From an uncultured Parabacteroides sp. (GTDB lineage Bacteria > Bacteroidota > Bacteroidia > Bacteroidales > Tannerellaceae), in assembly GCA_944325345.1 (NCBI GenBank), contig CALUZV010000001.1, positions 186,001 to 250,000 of the forward strand: DNA of 64,000 nucleotides, written 5' to 3'. Each line of letters opens with the position of its first letter. Within the stretch, counting starts at the first letter, position 1. This document shows positions 36,208-45,749 of the stretch, one piece after another. A program made the translations under genes and the position numbers. The notes below the pieces were generated by a model. The model made no database searches, was not told the DNA's origin, and saw only the letters and a program-made list of their open reading frames with translations.

Positions 36208-38040
36208 ATGAGCTTTAAGGTTTCGGAACATATCAAGGCCATACTCGAGGTCATCCCGGAGAAGCCCGGCTGTTACCAGTACTTCGACGAGAAGGGCACC
36301 ATCATCTACGTCGGCAAGGCGAAGAGCCTCAAGCGGCGCGTCTCCTCCTACTTCAACAAGGAGCCGGAGAGCGTCAAGACGCGAGTACTCGTCAAGCAAA
36401 TCCGGGACATCAAATACTTCGTGGTCGCGACCGAAGAAGACGCCCTGCTTTTGGAGAACAGCTTAATCAAGCAGTACCAGCCGCGCTATAACGTCCTCTT
36501 GAAAGATGGGAAGACGTATCCGTCTATCGTGGTCAAGAACGAGTATTTCCCGAGGGTCTATCAGACGCGGAATATCGTGCGCGACGGCTCGCGGTACTTC
36601 GGCCCCTACCCGTCGGTCTATGTGGCCAAGGTCATGCTGCAACTTCTGAAGGAGCTGTACCCTATCCGCACCTGCAAATACCCGCTCACACCGGAAGGTA
36701 TTCGGGAAGGCCGATACAAAGTTTGCCTCGAATACCACATCAAACGCTGCAAGGGGCCGTGCGAGGGCTTGCAATCCCTGGAGGAGTACCAGCAGAACAT
36801 TTCCGAGATAAAGGAAATCCTGAAGGGAAACATCTCGCAAGTGAGCAAACACCTCTACAACGAGATGCAGCAGCTCGCCTCGGAATTGCGTTTCGAAGAA
36901 GCCCAACTGGTCAAGCTCAAATACGAGGCAATAGAAAACTACCGGGCAAAATCGACGGTCGTAACGCCGATGCTGCACAACATCGATGTCTTCTCCATCA
37001 CCCCGAACGAAAATTCGGCGTACATCAATTACCTGCATATCGGAAACGGGGCAGTCGTCCAAGCCTACACCTTCGAGTACAAGAAACGGCTCGACGAGAC
37101 GAAAGAGGAACTGCTCGCCCTCGGCATCGTGGAGATGCGGAAGCGCTTCGAGAGTACGGCGCGGGAACTGATTGTTCCCTTCGAATTGGATTTAGTTCTC
37201 GAGGGTGTAACGCTGACGGTTCCCCAACGCGGGGACAAAAAGAAGCTCCTGGAGCTTTCGGAAATGAACGGCAAGCAATTCAAAATCGACAAGCTCAAGC
37301 AAGCCGAGAAGCTCAATCCGGAGCAGCGGAACACGCGTCTCTTAAAAGAAATCCAAGATGCCCTGCACCTCGACAAACTCCCGGCGCATATCGAATGTTT
37401 CGACAACTCGAATATCCAGGGTAGCGATGCCGTAGCTGCCTGCGTCGTCTTCAAGATGGGCAAGCCCTCGAAAGCGGATTACCGCAAGTACAATATCAAG
37501 ACGGTCGTCGGTCCGGACGATTATGCCTCCATGAAAGAGGTTGTCCGCCGCCGCTACCAGCGTGCCATCGACGAGCAAACTCCCCTGCCCGACCTCATCA
37601 TCACGGATGGTGGGAAAGGACAGATGGAAGTCGTCCGCTCGGTAGTCGAAGACGAACTCCGGCTCTCCATCCCCATCGCGGGTTTGGCGAAAGACGGGAA
37701 GCACCGGACCTCGGAATTGCTCTTCGGTTTTCCCCCGGAAACAATCGGGATGAAGATGGACAGTCCGCTCTTCCATCTCCTCACGCGGATGCAGGATGAA
37801 GTCCACCGCTTCGCCATCTCTTTCCACAAGGATAAGCGGAGCAAGAACCAGACGCGCTCGGAACTGGATTCCATCAAAGGCATCGGCGAAAAGACGAAGA
37901 CTGCTTTGCTCCGGCACTTCAAAAGCGTGAAACGAATCAAGGAAGCGTCTTTTGAAGAGCTGAAGCAACTCGTCGGCGAGGCGAAGGCGCGTGCTTTGCA
38001 AGACGGTTTATTGAACAAGACAACTACCAATATCAACTAA
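36208..38040 (+). CDS. uvrC: Excinuclease ABC subunit C
   Basis: A 610-residue nuclease that makes both cuts around UvrAB-bound DNA lesions. It has the GIY-YIG domain (GCYQYFDEKGTIIYVGKA, LIKQYQPRYNVLLKDGKTYP), a UVR motif near residues 210-245, the C-terminal RNase H-like domain (ECFDNSNIQGSDAVAACVVF, LPDLIITDGGKGQ) and a helix-hairpin-helix end (IKGIGEKTKTALLRHF). Length is normal. It starts a tight same-strand run with dtd, the MazG-like gene and deoC. Confidence 0.97.
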   Translation: MSFKVSEHIKAILEVIPEKPGCYQYFDEKGTIIYVGKAKSLKRRVSSYFNKEPESVKTRVLVKQIRDIKYFVVATEEDALLLENSLIKQYQPRYNVLLKDGKTYPSIVVKNEYFPRVYQTRNIVRDGSRYFGPYPSVYVAKVMLQLLKELYPIRTCKYPLTPEGIREGRYKVCLEYHIKRCKGPCEGLQSLEEYQQNISEIKEILKGNISQVSKHLYNEMQQLASELRFEEAQLVKLKYEAIENYRAKSTVVTPMLHNIDVFSITPNENSAYINYLHIGNGAVVQAYTFEYKKRLDETKEELLALGIVEMRKRFESTARELIVPFELDLVLEGVTLTVPQRGDKKKLLELSEMNGKQFKIDKLKQAEKLNPEQRNTRLLKEIQDALHLDKLPAHIECFDNSNIQGSDAVAACVVFKMGKPSKADYRKYNIKTVVGPDDYASMKEVVRRRYQRAIDEQTPLPDLIITDGGKGQMEVVRSVVEDELRLSIPIAGLAKDGKHRTSELLFGFPPETIGMKMDSPLFHLLTRMQDEVHRFAISFHKDKRSKNQTRSELDSIKGIGEKTKTALLRHFKSVKRIKEASFEELKQLVGEAKARALQDGLLNKTTTNIN

Positions 38041-38043
38041 AAG

Positions 38044-38496
38044 ATGAGAACAGTTATACAACGTGTACAATTCGCTTCCGTTACGATAGACGGAAACGTG
38101 AAGTCCAAAATCGGGCGGGGCCTGCTCGTCCTGGTCGGCATCGAAGACCGGGATACGGACGAAGACATCGAATGGCTCTGCAAAAAAATCGCCAGCCTGC
38201 GTATCTTCGACGACGAAAACGGTGTCATGAATCGCTCGGTGGTCGATGTCGATGGAGAGATTTTAGTGGTTAGCCAATTCACGCTCCACGCCTCGACGAA
38301 GAAAGGAAATCGTCCCTCCTACCTCCGCGCGTCGAAGCCCGACTTCGCCATCCCGATGTACGAAAAGTTCTGTGCCGAGATGGGGCTGCATCTGGGAAAA
38401 GAGGTTCAAACCGGCACGTTCGGAGCCGACATGAAAGTGGAATTATTAAACGACGGACCGGTTACCATCCTAATCGATTCGCAAAACAAGGAATAA
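38044..38496 (+). CDS. dtd: D-aminoacyl-tRNA deacylase
   Basis: A 150-residue proofreading enzyme that frees D-amino acids from tRNA. MRTVIQRVQFASVTIDG, VGIEDRDTDEDIEWLCKKI, SQFTLHASTKKGNRPSY and NDGPVTILID are the family motifs, including the SQFTL and GPVT pieces that line the active site. It begins three bases after the uvrC stop, so translation is probably coupled. Confidence 0.96.
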   Translation: MRTVIQRVQFASVTIDGNVKSKIGRGLLVLVGIEDRDTDEDIEWLCKKIASLRIFDDENGVMNRSVVDVDGEILVVSQFTLHASTKKGNRPSYLRASKPDFAIPMYEKFCAEMGLHLGKEVQTGTFGADMKVELLNDGPVTILIDSQNKE

Positions 38497-38502
38497 CGTA
38501 TC

Positions 38503-38835
38503 ATGGCTGAAATATCCATCCGCGAGGCGCAGGAAAAGGTGGACCAGTGGATCCGCACTTATGGCGTCCGCTACTTCAACGAACTAACGAATATGGCGAT
38601 TCTGACCGAGGAAGTGGGCGAGGTCGCCCGCCTCATCGCCCGGACGTACGGCGAACAGTCGTTTAAGGAAAGCGACAAGAAGCACGACCTCGGCGACGAG
38701 ATGGCCGATGTCCTCTGGGTCCTCATCTGCCTCGCCAACCAAACGGGCATCGACCTGACTGAGGCTTTTGAAAAGAATCTCCAAAAGAAAACGGCCCGCG
38801 ACAAAGACAGACATATCAACAACTCTAAATTGTAA
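38503..38835 (+). CDS. MazG-like nucleotide pyrophosphohydrolase
   Basis: A 110-residue all-helical protein of the MazG superfamily, which cleaves NTPs or dNTPs to monophosphates. LTEEVGEVARLIARTYG carries the EExxE metal motif, and LGDEMADVLWVLICLANQTG carries the ExxD partner. It is a short single-domain member, unlike the double-domain MazG. It lies six bases after dtd and five before deoC, so it belongs to the uvrC-deoC run. Confidence 0.9.
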   Translation: MAEISIREAQEKVDQWIRTYGVRYFNELTNMAILTEEVGEVARLIARTYGEQSFKESDKKHDLGDEMADVLWVLICLANQTGIDLTEAFEKNLQKKTARDKDRHINNSKL

Positions 38836-38840
38836 ATAAA

Positions 38841-39779
38841 ATGGAACATCTACACGATTGCGATTGTGGCCACGACCACGCGCATGAACACGACGAGACA
38901 TTGGATTATCCGCGTAAAGACAAATATCACGAATCATTCGATAAATTTGAGCCTGTCGGGAGCGACGAGCAAATCACGACGACCGTTACGGCTCTCCTCG
39001 ACAAGGAGGCGCGGAAGAATTTCACGCCCGACGTCCTGAAGCATCTCCACGGCTGCATCGACCTCACCTCGCTTACCTCGCTCGACTCAAAGGAGAGCAT
39101 CTGGAAAATGGTCGAGAGCGTGAACGATTACGAAGGGACGCGCCCCGACGTGCCGAATGTCGCCGCGATTTGCGTCTATCCCCTCTTTGCGGAAACGGTC
39201 AAACAGGCGCTGCGCGCCGATGATGTACGTATTGCCGCGGTCTGCGGTGGCTTCCCGGCTTCGCAAACTTTCAGCGAAATCAAGGTAGCGGAAACGGCAA
39301 TGGCCGTCATGGAAGGCGCCGAGGAAATCGACACGGTGATGAATCTTGGCTATTTCCTGGAAGAAAATTACGAGGAATTGTGCGACGAACTGGAGGAAAT
39401 CAAAGCGAGCTGCCGCGAAGCCAAATTGAAGGTTATCCTCGAAACCGGCGCCCTGGCTACAGCCGAAAACATCCGCAAAGCGGCCATCCTCGCGGCTTAT
39501 TCCGGAGCCGATTTCATCAAAACGTCCACCGGCAAGGGGTATCCCGGGGCGACTCCCGAAGCGGCTTACATCATCTGTCGCGTCATCAAACAGTATTACG
39601 AACAGACCGGCCAGAAAGTCGGCATCAAGGTTTCGGGCGGCATCCGTACGGCAGAAGATGCGGTGAACTATTACACCATCGTCAAGGAGACGCTCGGCTC
39701 GGAATGGCTCGGCAAAGACCTCTTCCGCATCGGCGCGAGCAGCTTGGTGGCAGACATCGAGCGGCGCTTAGGGAAATAG
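38841..39779 (+). CDS. deoC: Deoxyribose-phosphate aldolase with His-rich N-terminus
   Basis: A 312-residue aldolase that splits 2-deoxyribose-5-phosphate in nucleoside breakdown. The class I barrel carries the Schiff-base Lys in ADFIKTSTGKGYPGATPEA and the second Lys in IKVSGGIRTAEDAVNYY. It belongs to the long type, with about 70 extra N-terminal residues. The first 18 residues are packed with His, Cys and Asp (HDCDCGHDHAHEHDE), which could bind metal; this is not part of the enzyme fold. It is the last gene of the uvrC run and ends before a 40-bp repeat array. Confidence 0.94.
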   Translation: MEHLHDCDCGHDHAHEHDETLDYPRKDKYHESFDKFEPVGSDEQITTTVTALLDKEARKNFTPDVLKHLHGCIDLTSLTSLDSKESIWKMVESVNDYEGTRPDVPNVAAICVYPLFAETVKQALRADDVRIAAVCGGFPASQTFSEIKVAETAMAVMEGAEEIDTVMNLGYFLEENYEELCDELEEIKASCREAKLKVILETGALATAENIRKAAILAAYSGADFIKTSTGKGYPGATPEAAYIICRVIKQYYEQTGQKVGIKVSGGIRTAEDAVNYYTIVKETLGSEWLGKDLFRIGASSLVADIERRLGK

Positions 39780-39790
39780 ACTTTCCTTCC

Positions 39791-40047
39791 CGCATAATTT
39801 TTTTACGGCTCCAAAAATGATTTTTGAAGCCGTAAAAATTTTTTCCGACCCGAAAAATCATTTTTGGCGGCGTAAAAAGTTTGGAAAGCTTCAAAAATCA
39901 TTTTTCCTCGCGTAAAAAATTTTTCCGGGGCAAAAAAAGAGTTTTGGAGGAAGAAAAAAAATTTTCCGGCACAAAAAGCCACGCCGGGAGCAAGAAAAAT
40001 CCCTCCGGAGGAAACCCGATGAGTTTCTCCGAAGGGAATTTTTCATA
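39791..40047. repeat. 40-bp tandem palindromic array (6 units)
   Basis: Units start at 39791, 39831, 39871, 39911, 39951 and 39991, 40 bp apart. Cores are CGTAAAAA at each unit start and AAAAATCATTTTT inside (39813, 39853, 39893). Stems such as CGGCTnC/GAAGCCG flank the inner core. The last unit is a long hairpin (GAAAAATCCCT...AGGGAATTTTTC) that would terminate transcription from either side. It fills the gap between the convergent deoC and polyprenyl synthase genes and contains no gene. Confidence 0.75.
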
Positions 40048-40066
40048 TTTGACCGAAGAAGATTTC

Positions 40067-41038
40067 TTATTTCGTACGCTCGACGATATAGTCGGCTAAG
40101 TCGGCGAGAGCTTGGCGCGCGGGCGACGGGGGCAATTTCTCAAGCTCGGCAATCGCCTGGTCGCGATATTCCCTCATTCGCCGTTCCGCATATTCAATCC
40201 CGCCCCGAGCCTTGGCAAAAGCAATGAGAGCTTCAATATTTTCGTCAGAAAACTCTTTCTGGAAAATGATACGGCGGAACTCGTCGGCTTCTCCCCCACC
40301 CGAGCGGAGGGCGAAGATGAGCGGCAGAGTTACTTTTCCTTCGCGGATATCGTTGCCCGTCGGCTTGCCGATATTGGCCTCCTTGAAATAATCGAAGATG
40401 TCGTCTTTGATTTGGAAGCTGTAGCCCAACAATTCCCCGAAGCGGCGGCAGATGGCGATTTGCTCGTCCGATGCGCCGGACGAAATAGCCCCGATTTCGG
40501 CACAGGCGGAAAGCAAGGTGGCGGTTTTCTTGTAAATCACTTGTAAATAACACGTTTCGTCGATAATGCTTTCGTCGGCAGTTTCAAGCTGTTTAATCTC
40601 ACCCTCCGAAAGGTTGCGCCCCAATTCGGAGACAATACTGATAATGCGCAAATCGCCGGTCTGGATGGAACGGGTCAAGGCCGTGGATAACACATAATCC
40701 CCGACAAGGACAGAGACACGGTTATCGAATATCGCGTTCAGCGAAGGGACGCCCCGGCGTTGCTTGGTTTCATCAATCACATCGTCGTGGATAAGCGTCG
40801 CCGTATGCAGCAATTCCAAAAAGATAGCGGAATTGACGGTGCTGTCCTTCACCCCTCCGCAAGCCTCGGCCGCAAGCAAGGCAAGCAAAGGGCGCACGTG
40901 CTTGCCGGTTGCATTCAAAATCCGGTCGATAGCCGTTTGCAAGAGACGCGTCTCGCTCCGCAAAGAAGCGTCGAATTCTTCGTTGAAGCGCGCAAAAGCG
41001 GCGGCTACCGGTTGTTCTATTTCTTTTCTTTCTTTCAT
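40067..41038 (-). CDS. Polyprenyl diphosphate synthase (long chain)
   Basis: A 323-residue trans-prenyltransferase, probably making the side chain of menaquinone. The first aspartate motif is in LIHDDVIDETKQRRG and the second in FQIKDDIFDYF. GKHVRPLLALLAAEAC is the usual substrate-binding lead. The start MKERKEIEQPVAAAF was chosen because the -7 promoter box lies just upstream of it and within the longer in-frame extension. Chain length (hepta- or octaprenyl) cannot be fixed by eye. It is divergent from polA. Confidence 0.93.
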   Translation of the reverse strand: MKERKEIEQPVAAAFARFNEEFDASLRSETRLLQTAIDRILNATGKHVRPLLALLAAEACGGVKDSTVNSAIFLELLHTATLIHDDVIDETKQRRGVPSLNAIFDNRVSVLVGDYVLSTALTRSIQTGDLRIISIVSELGRNLSEGEIKQLETADESIIDETCYLQVIYKKTATLLSACAEIGAISSGASDEQIAICRRFGELLGYSFQIKDDIFDYFKEANIGKPTGNDIREGKVTLPLIFALRSGGGEADEFRRIIFQKEFSDENIEALIAFAKARGGIEYAERRMREYRDQAIAELEKLPPSPARQALADLADYIVERTK

Positions 41039-41056
41039 AAATCTTTCAACGATGCG

Positions 41057-41064
41057 CAAAAGTA
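41057..41064 (-). promoter_or_regulatory. Bacteroidetes -7 element (TACTTTTG) for polyprenyl synthase
   Basis: TAnnTTTG on the minus strand, 19 bp ahead of the chosen start. Confidence 0.5.
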
Positions 41065-41139
41065 GCAAAAAGTATCGAGTAAGCGAGTTTTTTTGTACAT
41101 TTACCGACAAATATCACCCCAAAAATATAGAGCAAAAGC

Positions 41140-43905
41140 ATGAAGTTATTTCTAATAGATGCATACGCGCTGATATACCGTTCGTATTACGCGCTCTTAC
41201 GTTCCCCGCGCATCAATTCCAAAGGGGTTAATACATCGGCAGTTTTCGGGTTTGTAAACATCCTCGAAGATGTGTTGAAACGAGAAAATCCGACGCATGT
41301 CGCCGTCGCCTTCGATCCGCCAGGGCCTACGTTCCGCCACGAGGCTTTCGAACAATACAAAGCTCAACGGGAGGAGACGCCGGAAGTCATCCGCCAGTCT
41401 GTCCCTATCATCCGGAAGATTATCGGGGCTTATAACATCCCTATCCTCGAAGTTCCGCATTACGAAGCCGACGATGTGATTGGTACCATCGCCCGGCAAG
41501 CCGCCGCCGAGGGTTTCGATGTCTATATGATGACGCCCGACAAGGATTATGGGCAGCTCGTGGCCGACCATATTTATATGTATAGGCCGAAGCATGGCGG
41601 AGGATACGAAATCATGGGTGTCCCCGAAGTTTTGGCGAAATATAATCTTTCATCGACGGAACAGGTCATAGATTACCTCGGATTGATGGGTGATGCCTCG
41701 GATAATATTCCCGGTTGTCCCGGGGTCGGCGACAAGACGGCGCAAAAACTTCTCGCGCAGTTCGGCAGCATCGAGAATTTATTAGCCAATACCGACAAGC
41801 TGAAGGGTGCCCAAAAGAAAAACGTCGAAGGGAACGCCGAGCAAATCCGTTTCTCCCGTTTCCTGGCCACTATCAAGACGGATGTCCCTATCCAGTTCGA
41901 TGCCGAGCTTTGCCGGAAACAAGAACCCGACGAAAACAAGCTGACCGAGATTTATACGGAATTAGAATTTCGTACATTCCTTAACAGACTTAAACAAGAG
42001 CCGGAAAAAGCTTCGCAAGAGGGTCCTGTTCAAGGCTCGCTCTTTGCGATTTTTCCGACCGAGAATACGGACGAGCCTAAAAATTCGACTCTCGCGGACT
42101 TAAACTCGACCGCTCACACTTATCACCTCGTTGATACAGAAGAAAAAAGGCTCGATTTTGCCCGTTTTTTGGCCACACAGAAAATCTTTGCGTTTGACAC
42201 GGAGACGGACAGCCTTGATCCTTTGCGTGCGCACTTGGTCGGAATGTCTTTTGCCGTCCGACCTCACGAGGCATGGTATGTCCCGGTTCCGGCCGATATG
42301 GAAGAGGCGAAGCGTGTCCTCGCGCCCTTCTCCCCTACCCTGCAGGATGCGTCCATAACGAAGGTGGGACAAAATATCAAATTTGATATCTTGGCACTCC
42401 GTCGGTACGGGATTAAGATGGTGGGGCCGTTGTTCGACACGATGATTGCACACTACCTCATCAATCCGGAGCTTCGACACAACATGGATTACCTGGCGGA
42501 AACGTATCTTAAATATAAAACCGTCCCCATCGAAAACCTCATCGGCCCGAAGGGAAAGAAGCAAGGCAACATGCGCGACGTCCCGCTCGAGAAGATTGCC
42601 GAATATGCTGCCGAGGATGCCGACGTTACCCTCCAGCTCAAACACTTCTTCGAGCCGCAGCTCAAGACGGAAAATGTCGAGCAGCTTTTCCACGACATCG
42701 AGATGCCTCTGATTTACGTCTTGGCCGAAATGGAGGCTACGGGAGTAACGCTCGACACCGCCGCCCTCCGCGAATCCTCCGAGATACTCTCCGCGCAACT
42801 TCGCGATATCGAACAAGAGATATACCAATATGCCGGGAAAGAATTTAACCTCAACTCCCCGCGCCAGATCGGGGAAGTTTTCTTCGAGGAGATGAAACTC
42901 GACGAGAAGGCGAAGAAAACCAAGACCGGTAGCTACAGCACCAGCGAAGAGGTCTTGGAAAAACTCCGCAGTAAGCATCCCATCGTGGGCAAGCTCTTGG
43001 AGTATCGCGGTCTGAAGAAGCTGCTCAGTACCTATATCGACGCGCTACCGGAATTGATAAACCCCGAGACGGGCAAGATTCACACTTCTTTCAACCAGGC
43101 AGTAACCGCCACGGGTCGCCTCAGCTCTACGAATCCGAATCTGCAGAACATCCCGGTCCGCGACGAACTTGGCCGGGAAATCCGACGAGCTTTCACTGCC
43201 GACAACACGGATTGCGTATTCTTTTCAGCCGATTACTCACAGATAGAATTGCGTATCATGGCTCATCTGAGCAACGACCCGCACATGGTCGAGGCTTTTT
43301 GCAGCGGAGCAGACATCCATGCCGCCACGGCAGCCAAGATTTACGGGACGGAAACCGAAAACGTTACCAGCGATATGCGCCGGAAGGCCAAGACTGCCAA
43401 CTTCGGCATCATCTACGGCATCTCGGCCTTCGGCCTTGCTGAACGGCTTAATATCTCGCGCTCGGAAGCAAAAGAGTTAATCGACGGGTACTTTAAAACC
43501 TATCCTGGCGTCCGGGAATACATGGACGAGAGTATCCGCGTGGCTAAAGAGCGGGGTTACGTGGAGACTATCTTCAAGCGCAAGCGTTTCCTGCCGGATA
43601 TCAACTCGCACAACGCCGTGGTCCGGGGATATGCCGAGCGTAATGCCATCAACGCGCCTATCCAAGGGAGTGCGGCGGATATTATCAAGCTCGCCATGAT
43701 TCGCATTCACCAGCGTTTCGAGGCGGAAGGTCTGAAGAGCCGCATGATTCTCCAGGTACACGATGAATTGAACTTCAACGTCTATCGCGACGAACTTGAC
43801 CGTGTCAAGGAAATCGTTTTAGATTGCATGGAAAACGTTATCTCTCTCCGTGTCCCCTTGATAGCGGACTATGGCGAGGGGCAAAACTGGTTGGAGGCAC
43901 ATTAA
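41140..43905 (+). CDS. polA: DNA polymerase I
   Basis: A 921-residue repair and Okazaki-processing polymerase. The 5'-3' exonuclease domain (residues 1-290) has LFLIDAYALIYRSYYAL, YEADDVIGTIA and DYLGLMGDASDNIPGCPGVGDKTA. The 3'-5' exonuclease looks intact (FDTETDSLD; GQNIKFDIL; YAAEDADVTLQL). The polymerase part has DYSQIELRIMAHLS, RRKAKTANFGIIYGISAFGL and LQVHDELNFNV. Length is normal. A REP palindrome follows and separates it from the convergent sulfatase gene. Confidence 0.98.
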   Translation: MKLFLIDAYALIYRSYYALLRSPRINSKGVNTSAVFGFVNILEDVLKRENPTHVAVAFDPPGPTFRHEAFEQYKAQREETPEVIRQSVPIIRKIIGAYNIPILEVPHYEADDVIGTIARQAAAEGFDVYMMTPDKDYGQLVADHIYMYRPKHGGGYEIMGVPEVLAKYNLSSTEQVIDYLGLMGDASDNIPGCPGVGDKTAQKLLAQFGSIENLLANTDKLKGAQKKNVEGNAEQIRFSRFLATIKTDVPIQFDAELCRKQEPDENKLTEIYTELEFRTFLNRLKQEPEKASQEGPVQGSLFAIFPTENTDEPKNSTLADLNSTAHTYHLVDTEEKRLDFARFLATQKIFAFDTETDSLDPLRAHLVGMSFAVRPHEAWYVPVPADMEEAKRVLAPFSPTLQDASITKVGQNIKFDILALRRYGIKMVGPLFDTMIAHYLINPELRHNMDYLAETYLKYKTVPIENLIGPKGKKQGNMRDVPLEKIAEYAAEDADVTLQLKHFFEPQLKTENVEQLFHDIEMPLIYVLAEMEATGVTLDTAALRESSEILSAQLRDIEQEIYQYAGKEFNLNSPRQIGEVFFEEMKLDEKAKKTKTGSYSTSEEVLEKLRSKHPIVGKLLEYRGLKKLLSTYIDALPELINPETGKIHTSFNQAVTATGRLSSTNPNLQNIPVRDELGREIRRAFTADNTDCVFFSADYSQIELRIMAHLSNDPHMVEAFCSGADIHAATAAKIYGTETENVTSDMRRKAKTANFGIIYGISAFGLAERLNISRSEAKELIDGYFKTYPGVREYMDESIRVAKERGYVETIFKRKRFLPDINSHNAVVRGYAERNAINAPIQGSAADIIKLAMIRIHQRFEAEGLKSRMILQVHDELNFNVYRDELDRVKEIVLDCMENVISLRVPLIADYGEGQNWLEAH

Positions 43906-43922
43906 CAAGCCCTGGTAAATAA

Positions 43923-44009
43923 TTAGGCACGGATTTCACGGATTACACGGTTTGTTTTCTTTTCTCATCAAACATATTACACCGTGTAATCCGCGTAATC
44001 CGTGCCTAA
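43923..44009. repeat. REP-like palindrome between polA and sulfatase
   Basis: Arms TTAGGCACGGATTTCACGG and CCGCGTAATCCGTGCCTAA, made of CGGATTnCA blocks. It lies between convergent genes and probably terminates both. Confidence 0.8.
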
Positions 44010-44017
44010 AATTTCTA

Positions 44018-45559
44018 CTACTTATTCTTTTCCTTATCCAATATCGCCTTCAGCCGCTCCACCTCTTTCGGATGCGCGGCGGCCACGTTCTCTTTTTCCC
44101 CTACGTCTTCTTTCAGGTTATAGAGTTGGTCTTCGGGAGCGTTGCCCAGCTCGGTATTGGTCTCCTTGCTGTATGGAGAATAATCGTTAGGGGTGATATA
44201 CTTCCAAGTTCCGTCTGATACGGACAAAGCATTGGCAGCCTCGACTACGTAAGCTCTCCCCTTCGTGTCTTCGCCCAAGAACGCGGCGAGATAATCCTTA
44301 CTATCCGGCGCAGCATCTGTCGGCACCTCGGCATCGACTAACTTGGCCAACGAAGCGAACAAATCGATGTGTGATACGAGGGCATCGGAGACCTGAGGCT
44401 TCACCTTCCCCGGCCACCGGACGATAAACGGCACCCGTGTCCCTGCCTCGAAGTTGCTATACTTTCCCCCACGGAAATAGCCCCACGGACGATGGTCGCC
44501 CAGCAGTTCTACCGCCTGGTCTTGGTAGCCATCGTCCACGACGGGGCCATTATCGCTCGTTACGATGATTAAAGTGTTCTCGTCAAGTCCATTTTTCTCC
44601 AACGAAGCGAGGATTTGCCCCACGATCCAATCAAATTGCAGCAAGGAATCGCCGCGCGGCCCCATGCCACTCTTCCCGACAAAGCGGGGATGCGGAACCC
44701 GGGGTACATGCACATCGTTTGTCCCGACGTAGAGGAAAAACGGTTCCGCCTTATGTTTCTCGATAAATTCGACGGACTTGCACGCGATGCTGTCGGCTAT
44801 GTTTTCGTCCACCCAGAGCGCGCTCTTCCCTCCCCGCATATACCCGATGCGGGAAATGCCGTTCACAATGGCCATATCATGCCCATGACTGGGTTTTAAC
44901 TTCGTGAGCAGTTCGGGATTCGTCCTCCCGAGGGGCTCGCCGGGGAAAGGTGCCTTGTAGCTGACCTCCACCGGGTCGTTAGGGTCGAGGTTCACGATAC
45001 GTTGGTTCTCGACAAAGACACAGGGAACGCGGTCGCCCGTAGCCGCCATCAAATAGGAATAATCGAAGCCGATATCCTGCGGTCCCGGCGTGATAAAACC
45101 GTTCCAATCCTGCTTCCCGGTCTCGCTCCCAAGTCCCAGATGCCATTTGCCTACCGCCCCGGTCGTATATCCGCGCTGCTGGAAAATATCGGCAATCGTC
45201 GTCTGCTCGGGACGGATTATCATCGCCGCATCGCCCGTCGCAATGCCCGTGTCATTCCGCCTCCAAGCATAATGACCCGTCAGCAAGGCATAGCGCGAAG
45301 GGGTACTGGTCGCCGCCACCGCGTGCGCGTCGGTGAAGCGGATACCCTCGGCCGCCAGCTTATCGACATTCGGGGTCTCAAGGGTCGCCGTCCCGTAACA
45401 ACTCAAGTCTCCATAGCCAATATCATCGGCGAGGATTAAAATCACGTTAGGCTGCGAAGCCTCTTCTGTTTTCGCCTCCTGTTTGCCCGTCGAGGAGCAG
45501 GAAAGAAGCATAGCCGGGGCCAGACTGAAGGCTGCCCAAGCCGGAAGTTGTGTTTTCAT
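44018..45559 (-). CDS. Sulfatase lipoprotein, Ser-type
   Basis: A 513-residue exported sulfatase. The lipoprotein signal ends in MLLSC (Cys21). The formylglycine motif is S-T-P-S-R (residues 85-89) followed by YALLTGHY, so the catalytic residue comes from Ser85 and would need the radical anaerobic maturase (anSME), not present here. Metal residues appear in LADDIGYGDLSCYG and TSDNGPVVDDGYQ, with GKWHLG also conserved. It belongs to the broad arylsulfatase family used by gut Bacteroidetes on mucin and glycosaminoglycans. The glycan target is unknown; no SusC/D pair is adjacent. Confidence 0.92.
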   Translation of the reverse strand: MKTQLPAWAAFSLAPAMLLSCSSTGKQEAKTEEASQPNVILILADDIGYGDLSCYGTATLETPNVDKLAAEGIRFTDAHAVAATSTPSRYALLTGHYAWRRNDTGIATGDAAMIIRPEQTTIADIFQQRGYTTGAVGKWHLGLGSETGKQDWNGFITPGPQDIGFDYSYLMAATGDRVPCVFVENQRIVNLDPNDPVEVSYKAPFPGEPLGRTNPELLTKLKPSHGHDMAIVNGISRIGYMRGGKSALWVDENIADSIACKSVEFIEKHKAEPFFLYVGTNDVHVPRVPHPRFVGKSGMGPRGDSLLQFDWIVGQILASLEKNGLDENTLIIVTSDNGPVVDDGYQDQAVELLGDHRPWGYFRGGKYSNFEAGTRVPFIVRWPGKVKPQVSDALVSHIDLFASLAKLVDAEVPTDAAPDSKDYLAAFLGEDTKGRAYVVEAANALSVSDGTWKYITPNDYSPYSKETNTELGNAPEDQLYNLKEDVGEKENVAAAHPKEVERLKAILDKEKNK

Positions 45560-45749
45560 ATTGCTATATTATATAATGTATATGCCGGACGGAGCCGGCT
45601 GAATTTATTTTAGCCCAAAAATAGGGGGAAAAAAGGAGGTGGGCAAATGTTCGGGATATATTTCGTGAAAGAAAAATGTCTTCAGATTTTCATGGAATCC
45701 GGGCAACCTTTCTGCCGCTTCTGCTGTTACCGAAGAAAACACTTACCGT

